A DNA stretch of 64,000 bases from JAGQIB01 sp041393395 (GTDB lineage: Bacteria; ARS69): positions 1 to 64,000 of the forward strand of contig JAWKKG010000008.1 of NCBI GenBank assembly GCA_041393395.1. Direction: 5' to 3'. Shown in pieces: positions 7,670-16,003 of the stretch. The notes under the pieces were generated by a model. It did not search any database. It was not told the DNA's origin and saw only the letters and a list, made by a program, of their open reading frames with translations. Numbering within the stretch: the first letter of the stretch is position 1; every line of letters starts with the position of its first letter. The position numbers and the translations under genes are program-made.

Positions 7670-8230
7670 ATGCCCAACCTGCTCAAGATTCGTCTGTCGC
7701 TGAAGGGACGACCCATTCGCTCGTACACCTTCAACAAGAAGGAAGTCACGATCGGACGGGATCCCGCCTCGGACATCTTCCTCGACAATGCGGGAATCTC
7801 CCGCTCGCACGCGCGCATCGAGCGCACGGCCGGGGGATACCAGATCGAGGACCTCGGCAGCGCGAACGGCACGTACCTGAACGAGAACGCAGTGCAGCGC
7901 GACTTCGTCGGTCACGACGACGTCGTGCAGATCGGGAAGTTCGCCCTCTGGATCGGCGTCGAGTCCGACCGGCGGGAGCAGAGCCTCCTGAGCGGGAACG
8001 CGAACCCGGGAGTGTTCGAGGGGACGACCGTCCTCGATCCCGAGTCGCTCATGCAGATGCAGAAGAAGGCCAAGAGCGGTGACTCGGAGTCCCCGTCGTC
8101 GGGGCGGGAACTGCCTCGGGTCCCCGCGAAGAAGGGCATCTCGGGCGTGGTGTACCTCGCGTCCGTCGGCTGTGCCTTCGTCCTCGGAACCTTCTTCGGG
8201 ATCGCTGCGGTCCTGTTCTTCCGGGGCTAG
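7670..8230 (+). CDS. FHA-domain membrane protein
   Basis: A 186-residue protein with an N-terminal forkhead-associated domain that binds phosphothreonine peptides. Signature residues are all visible: G29-R30 in T-I-G-R-D, S44-R45-x-H47 in I-S-R-S-H-A, and N66-G67-T68. A polar linker (100-150) contains several Ser/Thr. Residues about 157-183 form one hydrophobic helix ending in FFRG, so the protein is tail-anchored with the FHA domain in the cytoplasm. It is the first gene of an operon; the next gene, a Ser/Thr kinase, starts six bases after its stop. The likely role is to recruit kinase-phosphorylated proteins to the membrane (inference from context). Confidence 0.9.
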   Translation: MPNLLKIRLSLKGRPIRSYTFNKKEVTIGRDPASDIFLDNAGISRSHARIERTAGGYQIEDLGSANGTYLNENAVQRDFVGHDDVVQIGKFALWIGVESDRREQSLLSGNANPGVFEGTTVLDPESLMQMQKKAKSGDSESPSSGRELPRVPAKKGISGVVYLASVGCAFVLGTFFGIAAVLFFRG

Positions 8231-8236
8231 CGGCCC

Positions 8237-10588
8237 GTGGGAATCGTCGACCGCCTCCGCCAGGGGAAGCACCTCCGGACCCTCCGGTCCGCCGCGACGG
8301 CTTCCCCCCAGTCTCTGGACGAGGCGCGTCATGCCCTCGTGGAGACGGGCGCGAATGCGATTCCCGCTCTGCTCGAACTCCTCTCGGTGGACGGCGCCCG
8401 GGCCGCGGCCCAGGACGTGCTCGGCCGGTTGCTCCACGCCGACACGGTGCCGGACTTCGTGGAGGCCCTCACCCACACCGACCGGCACGTGAGGTCGGGA
8501 GTGCGTGAGGTCCTGGAGCGGACCAAGACCTACAACCCCCGCGATCTCCTGCCCTACCTCTCCGAGAAGACGGTGCCGAAGTCCACGCTCGAGGCGATCC
8601 TGCGCGCACGCGCGGAGGATCTGCAGGCGATGGATCTGCTGCCGGCGCTCCCCGATCTGGAACGGGACGCGCGCGCGGTGGCGTTCCGACTCCTCGAGGA
8701 GCTCGTCGACGACAGCGTGGGCCCGCTGGTCCTCGCGCAGCTGGAGCACACCGACTGGTGGATCCGGATGCACATGGCGAAGCTGCTCGCCCAGCTTCCC
8801 GGCGAGGAGACGGAGAAGGCCCTGTCGCAGATCATCTCGGACCGCAACAAGGCCGTCCGGCTGCAGGCGGTGAAGACGCTCCACGTCCTGAAGGCCAAGC
8901 ACGCCGTGCCGTTCCTCGCGAACGCGCTCCGGGACGGCGATCTCACGGTGCAGGCGGCGGCGATCGACGCCCTCATCGCGATCGACGATCCGGACTCCGT
9001 CAAGTTCCTGATCGAGGTCCTCCAGGACGAATCCGAGCAGTCGCGACGCGCCGCCGTGGAAGTCCTGAACGAGGTGGCGACGACCGAGGCGATCCACGAT
9101 CTCGTGCGCGCGCTGCGCGACGCGGACTGGTGGGTGCGCGTGCGGGCGGCCGACGCGCTCGGCACCCTGGGCGGCGAGAAGGTCGTGGACGCGATCCTCG
9201 GCCTCCTCAAGGACGACGACGTCCACATCCGCCGCTACGCCGTGGAGATCCTCAACACGGTCACCGACGACCGGGCGGTGGGCCCGCTCATCGACGCGCT
9301 GGAGGACGACGACTGGTGGGTCCGCGAGCGTTCCATCGACGCGCTGGCCCGGAGCAAGAACCCGCGGGCGGTGCAGCCGCTCGGCGAGCTCCTGCTGCGG
9401 GACGCCGAGGCCGCCGGCCTCTGCGCGCGGGCGCTCGGAGAGATCGGGGACCCCGGCGCCGTGGCCGACCTCGTGCGGGCGCTCGAAGCCGAGACGCCCG
9501 AGGAGCTGCGCCGCGAGGTCGTGGACTCCCTGAAGAAGCTCCAGAAGGTCTCGAAGTCCGACACGCTGCAGGTCAAGCTCGAGGAAGCGCTGCGTCAGGA
9601 GGGCATCCGCGTGGAGAAGACCCGCCTGCAGCCGATGGAGATCAAGCCGCACGCGGGCGCGGCGGCGCTGCCTTTCGAGTCGCTCGACGCGAACCCGCTG
9701 GAATCGCCCGAGCACGGCCCCGCGCCGGAGTCGCGTCACGCGCGGCGGACGGTCCGGGCCGAGCAGATCCAGGACGGCGACGTCCTCCTCGATCGCTACA
9801 AGGTCGTCCGGCGCATCGGCTCCGGCGGGTTCAGCACGGTCTTCCTGGTGGAGGACACCGCCGTCGACGATCGCGTGATCCTGAAGCTGCTGAGCTACCA
9901 CCTCACGCTCGACGAGGCCAGCATGGCGCGCTTCGTCCAGGAGCTGAAGCTCGCGCGCAAGATCTCGCACCCGAACGTCATCCGCATCCACGACCTGCTG
10001 GAGCTCGGCGAGGCCCGGGCGATCTCGATGGAGTACTTCCCGGGGCGCGACCTCGGGCGCGTGCTCGACGACCTCGGCAAGATGCCGCCGGATCGCGGCG
10101 TGTACATCTGCCGTCAGATCTGCGAGGGCCTGAGCGCGGCCCACGCATCGGGCATCATCCACCGCGACATCAAGCCCGCGAACGTTCTCGTGGGCGACCA
10201 GGACGTGGTGAAGATCGTGGACTTCGGCCTCGCCGCCGCCTCGCGCGAAGCCGAGAACCGCCTGACCCGTACCGGCCATCTCGTGGGTACGCCCCACTAC
10301 ATGGCACCCGAGCTCATCCGCGGCGAGGAGGTCGATCACCGTTCCGACCTCTACTCGTTCGGGATCATGATGTACGAGATGTTCTCCGGCAAGCTGCCTT
10401 ACGACGGGGAGAACCCGATGAACGTGCTGTTCCGACACCTCGACGGCGACGCGAAGCCGCTGACCGACATCACGGACATCCCCGCCGACCTCGCCCGGGT
10501 CGTGATGCGGACGATGGCACTCGATCCGAAGGCTCGCCCCCAGAGCTCGTCCGAGCTCCTGGAGGAGCTCGCCGGCGTGAAGGCGTAG
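8237..10588 (+). CDS. HEAT-repeat Ser/Thr protein kinase
   Basis: A 783-residue cytoplasmic protein. The N-terminal ~450 residues are HEAT/armadillo-like repeats; three copies of D-W-W-(V/I)-R mark successive units at residues 173, 297 and 359. After a linker, an eukaryotic-like kinase domain starts at Y521 (Y-K-V-V-R-R-I-G-S-G-G-F glycine loop). It has the active-site H642-R643-D644 with K-P-A-N, the D662-F-G metal site and an A-P-E segment, so it should be active. There is no transmembrane helix or PASTA domain, unlike PknB. It starts with GTG six bases after the FHA gene and is followed by two PilT-like ATPases, suggesting that phosphorylation controls a pilus or secretion motor. The HEAT part could bind the motor or a target. 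Confidence 0.92.
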   Translation: MGIVDRLRQGKHLRTLRSAATASPQSLDEARHALVETGANAIPALLELLSVDGARAAAQDVLGRLLHADTVPDFVEALTHTDRHVRSGVREVLERTKTYNPRDLLPYLSEKTVPKSTLEAILRARAEDLQAMDLLPALPDLERDARAVAFRLLEELVDDSVGPLVLAQLEHTDWWIRMHMAKLLAQLPGEETEKALSQIISDRNKAVRLQAVKTLHVLKAKHAVPFLANALRDGDLTVQAAAIDALIAIDDPDSVKFLIEVLQDESEQSRRAAVEVLNEVATTEAIHDLVRALRDADWWVRVRAADALGTLGGEKVVDAILGLLKDDDVHIRRYAVEILNTVTDDRAVGPLIDALEDDDWWVRERSIDALARSKNPRAVQPLGELLLRDAEAAGLCARALGEIGDPGAVADLVRALEAETPEELRREVVDSLKKLQKVSKSDTLQVKLEEALRQEGIRVEKTRLQPMEIKPHAGAAALPFESLDANPLESPEHGPAPESRHARRTVRAEQIQDGDVLLDRYKVVRRIGSGGFSTVFLVEDTAVDDRVILKLLSYHLTLDEASMARFVQELKLARKISHPNVIRIHDLLELGEARAISMEYFPGRDLGRVLDDLGKMPPDRGVYICRQICEGLSAAHASGIIHRDIKPANVLVGDQDVVKIVDFGLAAASREAENRLTRTGHLVGTPHYMAPELIRGEEVDHRSDLYSFGIMMYEMFSGKLPYDGENPMNVLFRHLDGDAKPLTDITDIPADLARVVMRTMALDPKARPQSSSELLEELAGVKA

Positions 10589-10594
10589 CACACC

Positions 10595-11701
10595 GTGGCG
10601 CGCCTCGACGCCTTCCTCCAGCTCGGACGCGAGCAGGGTTGTTCCGACATCCACTTCACGGTGGGGCTGCCGCCGCTCGCCCGTCTCGACGGCGACCTGG
10701 TGCCGCTGAAGTACCGCGACCTCTCGGCCGACGAGACCGAGGCGCTGGTCCGCGAGATCATGGGCGACGATCACAAGGCCCAGTTCGAGGAGCGGGGCGC
10801 GACGGATTTCTCGTACTCGTCCGAGGAGGTCGGCCGGTTCCGCGTGAACGTCTGCCGCCACTCGAACGGCGTGGCCGCCGTCTGCCGTGTGGTGCCCGAT
10901 CGCCCGCCGCGTCTGGCCGATCTCGGCCTGCCGAAGGTCGTGTCGCGCTTCACGAAGCTGAACAGCGGCCTCGTGCTCGTGACCGGTTCCGCGGGCACCG
11001 GCAAGACCACGACACTCTCCGCGATGATCGACGAGATCAATCGCGAGCGCGCCCTCAACATCATCACGCTCGAGGATCCGATCGAGTTCGTGTTCAAGAG
11101 CCGTGCGTCGCTCGTCGTGCAGCGAGAGGTCGGAACCCACGTGACCTCCTTCCGGGCCGGCCTGCGGGCCGCGCTCCGCGAGGACCCCGACGTCATCCTC
11201 GTGGGCGAGCTCCGCGACTCCGAGACGATCGCCCTCGCGATCGAGGCCTCGGAGACGGGCCACCTGGTGCTCGGCACCCTGCACACGCGGGGCGCTGCTC
11301 AGACCATCGACCGCATCGTGGATTCGTTCCCGCCGGACGGGCAGGCGCAGGTGCGCACGACGCTCGCCGACGGCCTGAAAGCGGTGATCGCGCAGGAGCT
11401 CGTACGGGCGGCCGACGGCCGCGGCCGGCGCGCCGCCGTGGAGATCCTCGTGGCCACGCCCGCCATCGCGCAGCTGATCCGCGACGGCAAGACGTTCCAG
11501 ATCCCGAGCAACATGGCCACGGGACGCCGCCAGGGCATGCAGCTGATGGATCAGGCGCTCCTCGATCTGGTTCGTCGAGGGGAGGTCGATCCCGACGAGG
11601 CCTTCCTCCGCGCGACGGACAAGCGGGAGTTCATCCCGCACGTGTCCCGCACCGATCTTCTCGGGATGGTGGGAGCCCCCGCCGCCGAGGTCGCCGAATG
11701 A
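10595..11701 (+). CDS. pilT: PilT-family twitching-motility ATPase, first copy
   Basis: A 368-residue hexameric retraction-type ATPase of the PilT/VirB11 family. The Walker A motif is G-S-A-G-T-G-K-T with Lys137, a variant of the usual GPTGSGKS. The Asp box (I-I-T-L-E-D-P-I-E-F), Walker B region (V-I-L-V-G-E-L-R-D) and His box (L-G-T-L-H-T) are intact. The N-terminal PAS-like domain starts M-A-R-L-D-A-F-L-Q-L. The GTG start is six bases after the kinase stop, and the last codon overlaps the second pilT copy (ATGA). PilT disassembles type IV pilus fibres, but no pilin or assembly gene is in the window, so the machine it serves must be encoded elsewhere. Confidence 0.92.
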   Translation: MARLDAFLQLGREQGCSDIHFTVGLPPLARLDGDLVPLKYRDLSADETEALVREIMGDDHKAQFEERGATDFSYSSEEVGRFRVNVCRHSNGVAAVCRVVPDRPPRLADLGLPKVVSRFTKLNSGLVLVTGSAGTGKTTTLSAMIDEINRERALNIITLEDPIEFVFKSRASLVVQREVGTHVTSFRAGLRAALREDPDVILVGELRDSETIALAIEASETGHLVLGTLHTRGAAQTIDRIVDSFPPDGQAQVRTTLADGLKAVIAQELVRAADGRGRRAAVEILVATPAIAQLIRDGKTFQIPSNMATGRRQGMQLMDQALLDLVRRGEVDPDEAFLRATDKREFIPHVSRTDLLGMVGAPAAEVAE

Positions 11702-12768
11702 GTCGCATCAATGCATTCCTCGAGCTGACCGTGAAGCAGGGAGGCTCCGACCTCCACGTCGTCGCCGGCGAGCAGCCGCGCGTGCGCATTCACGGCAAGC
11801 TCGAGCCGGTGCGATTCCGTGAACTCGCCACCGACGAGATCCTGCGCATCCTGTCCGAGTTCATGACGGATGAGCAGCGCGCCCGCCTCGACCGGGACCA
11901 GAACGTCGACTTCGCCTACAAGGTCGAAGGCCTCGGCCGCTTCCGGGCGAACGTGTACCAGCACGTCCGCGGGATCGCGGCGGTGTTCCGGGTCATTCCG
12001 GATCAGGTGCCGACCCTGGAGGCCGCCGGTCTGCCGGCAGTGGTCGCGTCCATGGTGGCGAACCCACGCGGCCTCACCCTGGTCACGGGACCGACCGGAT
12101 CCGGCAAGTCCACGACCCTCGCGGCGATGATCGATCACGTGAACCGGACCCGGAAGGGTCACATCATCACGATCGAGGATCCGGTGGAGTTCATCCATCC
12201 GTTCCACTCGTGCGTGGTGACGCAGCGCGAGATCGGCGCGCACTCGCCCTCGTTCCGCGACGCGCTCAAGGACGCGCTGCGCGAGGACCCGGACGTGATC
12301 CTCGTGGGCGAGATGCGCGACCTCGAGACGATCGAGCTCGCGCTGACCGCCGCCGAGACCGGCGTGCAGGTGTTCGGCACGCTCCACACCACCGGCGCCG
12401 TGCGCACGGTGGATCGGCTCGTGAGCGTCTTCCCCGCCCGGGTGCAGGACCAGATCCGGGCCGTGCTGGCGGAGTCGCTGCGAATGATCGTGTCGCAGCA
12501 GCTCGCCCGCAAGGCCGACGGCACCGGTCGCGTGCTCGTGCCCGAGATCCTCGTGAACACGCAGGGCTGCGCGGCCATGATCCGCAAGGGCCGCGCCCAC
12601 CAGCTCACCACGGTGATCCAGTCCGGCGCGCGCGACGGTATGTGCAGCCTGGACGCCCGCCTGCACGAGCTCGTGAAGAAGGAAGTGATCAGCGGCGAGG
12701 AGGCGTTCGAGAAGGCCATCGAGAAGGCCGCGTTCGAGCGCTATCTGCTGGAAGAGATCACCATCTGA
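11698..12768 (+). CDS. pilT: PilT-family twitching-motility ATPase, second copy
   Basis: A 356-residue paralogue of the preceding gene, co-translated through an ATGA overlap. Its Walker A is the canonical G-P-T-G-S-G-K-S and the P-loop Lys is again residue 137. The Asp box (I-I-T-I-E-D-P-V-E-F), Walker B (V-I-L-V-G-E-M-R-D-L-E-T) and His box (F-G-T-L-H-T) are present. It is closer to textbook PilT than the first copy, which suggests division of labour such as PilT and PilU pairs. It is the last gene of the FHA-kinase-PilT-PilT operon; the convergent SprT-like gene ends 16 bases away. Confidence 0.93.
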   Translation: MSRINAFLELTVKQGGSDLHVVAGEQPRVRIHGKLEPVRFRELATDEILRILSEFMTDEQRARLDRDQNVDFAYKVEGLGRFRANVYQHVRGIAAVFRVIPDQVPTLEAAGLPAVVASMVANPRGLTLVTGPTGSGKSTTLAAMIDHVNRTRKGHIITIEDPVEFIHPFHSCVVTQREIGAHSPSFRDALKDALREDPDVILVGEMRDLETIELALTAAETGVQVFGTLHTTGAVRTVDRLVSVFPARVQDQIRAVLAESLRMIVSQQLARKADGTGRVLVPEILVNTQGCAAMIRKGRAHQLTTVIQSGARDGMCSLDARLHELVKKEVISGEEAFEKAIEKAAFERYLLEEITI

Positions 12769-12784
12769 TCGACGGGCAACTGCC

Positions 12785-13327
12785 CTACCCCTCGACCTGG
12801 ATCAACAGCTCCCCGCACCTTCGGCACCGGTACTCCGCCGTGCCGCGCCGGATCCGGAGATGGGCGCGCTTCACGAGCAGGTGCTGCGTGGAGCAAGAGC
12901 AGCGATACCGGAATCGCCGCACCCGTCGCGCCGGCACCGTCTCGAAGTCGTGCGTGACGCTCGGATCGGCCCCGAAGAACGCCATCACCGCACGCCACTC
13001 GCGTCCGTGCGGCTTCACGCGCCCGAACACGGCCCAGGTCACGATGTGCGCGACCTCGTGCGGCACGATGCGATCGACGAACACGTCGCCGTAGCGCACC
13101 AGCAGATCGCCGTTGTAGCGGGTGACACCGGTGGAGGGACAGGCGTCGCCGGCCGCCCGCCCCCGGAGGCCGAACTCCACGCGCGGTTCCGGGATCCGTC
13201 GCTCCGGCCACTTCGCGCGCGCGGCGGCGACGAGTTCGCGGGATCGAGCGCACACGCGCGCGCGCAGCGCTTCCGGCGACTCCTCCCCCGCGCCGAACGG
13301 GAGCTCGAGCTGCGCGCCGGCGCTCAC
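12785..13327 (-). CDS. SprT-like zinc metalloprotein
   Basis: A 180-residue SprT/Spartan-type protein. The zincin active site H-E-V-A-H is at residues 90-94 with a third ligand probably His107 (K-P-H-G-R-E-W). A C-terminal zinc ribbon is formed by C143-x-C145 and C168-R-R-C171, as in the SprT family. Eukaryotic relatives digest DNA-protein crosslinks; bacterial roles are less clear. The GTG start has TGAGGT four bases upstream and follows the DUF456 gene by seven bases, so it is the tail of the recG-nfeD-SPFH-DUF456 gene run. Confidence 0.9.
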   Translation of the reverse strand: MSAGAQLELPFGAGEESPEALRARVCARSRELVAAARAKWPERRIPEPRVEFGLRGRAAGDACPSTGVTRYNGDLLVRYGDVFVDRIVPHEVAHIVTWAVFGRVKPHGREWRAVMAFFGADPSVTHDFETVPARRVRRFRYRCSCSTQHLLVKRAHLRIRRGTAEYRCRRCGELLIQVEG

Positions 13328-13334
13328 GCCGACC

Positions 13335-13892
13335 TCACGCGGGAGCGGTCATCGCGCGCAGGGCGGCGAGGAACGATACGGCGAGGCCCGCCCCGGCGAG
13401 CAGGGACTTCGTGAGGACCGCGAGCATGCGGCCGATCGTGGCGTGCACGCCGACCCGCAACGAGGGTTCCAGGCGTCGATCGTGGATGAGCTCCCCTCCC
13501 ACGGCCCCGGCGAAGCCCCCCAGGAACACGCCGGCGAGCGTGCCCACCCCGGGGAACACCCCGGACCCGATCGCCGCGCCCACGAGACCGCCCACGAACG
13601 TGCCCGCCACCGCCCACTTCGACGCCCCCTTCTTCGCGACGTACACGGACCCGAGCAGTGCTTCCACCACCTCGCCCACGATCAGCAGCGCGGCGAAGAA
13701 CGCGAGACGCGGCCACCCGATCGCGTGGAACCCGTGCGCCCCGTCCCAGAGAGCGACGAGCGCGAACGCGATCCAGCCCCCCGGCAGGGACAGGAAGATC
13801 ACGCTCCACGTCGCGATCAACGCCAGCGTCCAGAGCCCGAACAGACTCCAGCCTCCGCCGACGCGGATGCCCTCCCAGATCGACTCGAGCAA
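13335..13892 (-). CDS. DUF456 family membrane protein
   Basis: A 185-residue multi-pass membrane protein of the DUF456 family, function unknown. Hydrophobic segments occur at about 15-60, 62-85, 92-135 (very Gly-rich: G-G-L-V-G-A-A-I-G-S-G-V-F-P-G-V-G-T-L) and 160-182. The Gly-zipper region with P-G-V-G-T is characteristic of the family. I take a TTG start because it directly gives M-L-E-S-I-W with a GGCGGAG upstream; no ATG or GTG fits better. It follows the SPFH gene by 12 bases and is probably co-transcribed. Confidence 0.85.
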   Translation of the reverse strand: MLESIWEGIRVGGGWSLFGLWTLALIATWSVIFLSLPGGWIAFALVALWDGAHGFHAIGWPRLAFFAALLIVGEVVEALLGSVYVAKKGASKWAVAGTFVGGLVGAAIGSGVFPGVGTLAGVFLGGFAGAVGGELIHDRRLEPSLRVGVHATIGRMLAVLTKSLLAGAGLAVSFLAALRAMTAPA

Positions 13893-13904
13893 GCGCTCCG
13901 CCCC

Positions 13905-14666
13905 CTAGCTCGCGCTTCGGCCCCCGCGATCCGCGAACGCCTTGATCAGGTCGATCGGAACCGGGAACACGATCGTCGAGTTGTGCTCGGCCGCGACCTC
14001 GGTCAGCGTACCGAGGAACCGGAGCTGGAGCGCGGCGGGCTCCCGACCGATCACCGCCGCCGCCTGGGCGATCTTCTCGGCCGCCTGGAACTCACCTTCC
14101 GCCGTGATGATCTTCGCGCGACGTTCCCGCTCGGCCTCGGCCTGACGCGCCATCGCCCGCTGCATCTCGGCCGGCAGGTCCACGTGCTTGATCTCGACCA
14201 TGGCGACCTTGATCCCCCAGGGATCCGTCTGCCGGTCGAGGATGTCCTGGAGCTGGTCGTTGATCTTGTCCCGATCGCTGAGCAGGTGATCCAGGTCGGC
14301 CTGGCCCAGCACCGAACGCAACGTGGTCTGGGCCAGCTGCGACGTGGCGTACATGTAGTCCGCGACCTCGATGATCGCGCGTCCGGGATCGACCACGCGG
14401 AAGTAGAGCACCGCGTTGACCTTCACCGACACGTTGTCGCGGGTGATGATGTCCTGCGGCGGAACGTCGAAGGCGATCGTCCGCAGCTCCACCTTGACCA
14501 TCTTCTCGATGAACGGGACGAGGAGGATGAGGCCGGGCCCCCGGACACCCACGAGGCGGCCGAGGCGGAACACGACCCCTCGTTCGTACTCGCGCAGCAC
14601 GCGAACCATGTTCGTGAACACGAACAGGAGCAGGACGAGAACAGGAATCAATCCTCCGAACGGCAT
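13905..14666 (-). CDS. SPFH/stomatin-family membrane protein (slipin type)
   Basis: A protein of about 253 residues with an N-terminal membrane helix (residues about 5-20) followed by the SPFH/band 7 domain and a coiled coil. Recognisable features are Y-E-R-G-V-V-F-R-L-G-R, the R-D-N-V-S-V-K-V-N-A-V-L-Y-F-R-V block and the helical A-E-A-E-R-E-R-R-A-K-I-I-T-A-E-G-E segment typical of stomatin and QmcA proteins. Slipins oligomerise at membranes and work with NfeD-type proteases, which cleave their C-termini. The start ATG shares its A with the upstream nfeD stop (TGATG); a GTG one codon earlier is equally possible. Confidence 0.93.
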   Translation of the reverse strand: MPFGGLIPVLVLLLFVFTNMVRVLREYERGVVFRLGRLVGVRGPGLILLVPFIEKMVKVELRTIAFDVPPQDIITRDNVSVKVNAVLYFRVVDPGRAIIEVADYMYATSQLAQTTLRSVLGQADLDHLLSDRDKINDQLQDILDRQTDPWGIKVAMVEIKHVDLPAEMQRAMARQAEAERERRAKIITAEGEFQAAEKIAQAAAVIGREPAALQLRFLGTLTEVAAEHNSTIVFPVPIDLIKAFADRGGRSAS

Positions 14667-16003
14667 CACGACCGCCTTTCCGCGCGAGACGCGCTGGGAT
14701 CAGACCTTCGGACCGTCAGCCGCAGTCCTTCGACCGCGACCACCTCGACCTCCGTACCGACCGGGATCGCCTCGCCGCCGCTCGCGACGGCGTTCCAGCG
14801 CTCCCCGCGTACGTCCACGGCCCCCTTGGGATCGAGCGCCGACTTGACCTCGCCGACCAGTCCCACCATGCCTTCGCGGCCGGTCACGACCTTCCTCCCG
14901 AACGTCCGGACCGCGAGGCCGGCCGCCACCCCGAACAGGGCGGCCATCGCGAGGACCATGGGAACGATCACCGCGAGCGAGGCGCGCAGCGCCGGCTCCG
15001 GGGACTCGAACAGCATCAACGACCCGAGCAGCGCCGCCACGACGCCGCCCACGGTGAGTAACCCGTGACTCGGCACCTGGGTTTCGATCAGGAACAGCAC
15101 CGCGGCGAGGGCGATCAGCAGGAGCCCGGCGAGATTCAGCGGGAACGTCTGCAGGGACCAGAACGCGAGGATGAGACAGATCGCGCCGACCACGCCCGGG
15201 AAGATCGAGCCGGGGTTCTGGAGCTCGAAGAACATCCCGTAGATCCCGAGCATCATCAGCACGTAGGCGACGTTCGGGTTCGCGAGGATCGACAGCAGCC
15301 GGAACCGGAGCGTGAGCGGCTTCTCGTCCAACACCGCTCCCGCGAGGTCCAGCGTGACGGTCTCGCCGGCGACCTCGACCTCGCGACCGTCCGCCTGGGC
15401 GAGCAGGTCCTCGAGCGAGTCCGCCACGAAGTCCACCACGCCCTCGGCCACGGCCTCCGTTTCCGTGATCGACGCCGCGTCGCGCACTGCGGACTCCGCC
15501 CACGCGACGTTCCGCCCGCGCCGCTCGGCGATCGTGCGCGCGAACGCGGCCGTGTCGTTGAACATCTTGTGCGCCATCGTGGAGTCCGGGGTCCCGCCGC
15601 CGCCGATCGTGACCGGCGACGCCGCGCCGATGTTCGTGCCGGGAGCCATCGCCGCGACGTGCCCCGCCATCGTCAGGAACGCGCCCGCCGACGCCGCGCG
15701 CGCCCCCGAAGGCGCGACCCACACGAGGATCGGGAGCGGCGATTCGAACATGTCGCTCACCAGATCCCGGGTCGCATCGAGGAGTCCGCCCGGCGTGTCG
15801 AGCCGGAGCACGAGCGCAGACGCGCCGTCCGCCTCGGCGTCGCGCAGCGCGGCGCGCAGGAAGGAGACCGTGACCGGAGTGATCGCGTCGTCCCAGTCCA
15901 CGACGTGGACGCGCGGGCCGGAATCCGCCGCCGGCTGGCCCGGAGCGCTCGCGGCGGCGAGTGCAAGCGCGAGAAGACCGATCATCAGGACGAAGCGGCG
16001 CAT
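14666..16003 (-). CDS. nfeD: NfeD/ClpP-class membrane-bound serine protease
   Basis: A long NfeD protein of 445 residues: signal peptide (1-22), ClpP-like protease domain to about 230, a set of transmembrane helices, and a C-terminal OB-fold NfeD domain. Catalytic Ser105 (A-A-S-A-G) and Lys146 (M-A-H-K-M) are 41 residues apart, the same spacing as the Ser97-Lys138 pair of the archaeal stomatin protease PH1510. The substrate is likely the SPFH protein encoded immediately downstream. The ATG start lies inside the 3' end of recG (19-base overlap) with a strong GGAGGAGG, which decides this start over longer in-frame options. Confidence 0.93.
   Translation of the reverse strand: MRRFVLMIGLLALALAAASAPGQPAADSGPRVHVVDWDDAITPVTVSFLRAALRDAEADGASALVLRLDTPGGLLDATRDLVSDMFESPLPILVWVAPSGARAASAGAFLTMAGHVAAMAPGTNIGAASPVTIGGGGTPDSTMAHKMFNDTAAFARTIAERRGRNVAWAESAVRDAASITETEAVAEGVVDFVADSLEDLLAQADGREVEVAGETVTLDLAGAVLDEKPLTLRFRLLSILANPNVAYVLMMLGIYGMFFELQNPGSIFPGVVGAICLILAFWSLQTFPLNLAGLLLIALAAVLFLIETQVPSHGLLTVGGVVAALLGSLMLFESPEPALRASLAVIVPMVLAMAALFGVAAGLAVRTFGRKVVTGREGMVGLVGEVKSALDPKGAVDVRGERWNAVASGGEAIPVGTEVEVVAVEGLRLTVRRSDPSASRAERRS

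Noticed and set aside
7538..11641. A 1367-codon open frame on the minus strand across the FHA, kinase and PilT genes
   Set aside because: It is antisense to genes with clear motifs; long empty frames are expected at this GC content, and its translation is Arg/His/Asp-rich with no domain.
13122..15068. A 648-codon plus-strand frame over the SprT, DUF456, SPFH and nfeD genes
   Set aside because: Antisense shadow of well-recognised proteins; low-complexity Arg/Glu/His composition.
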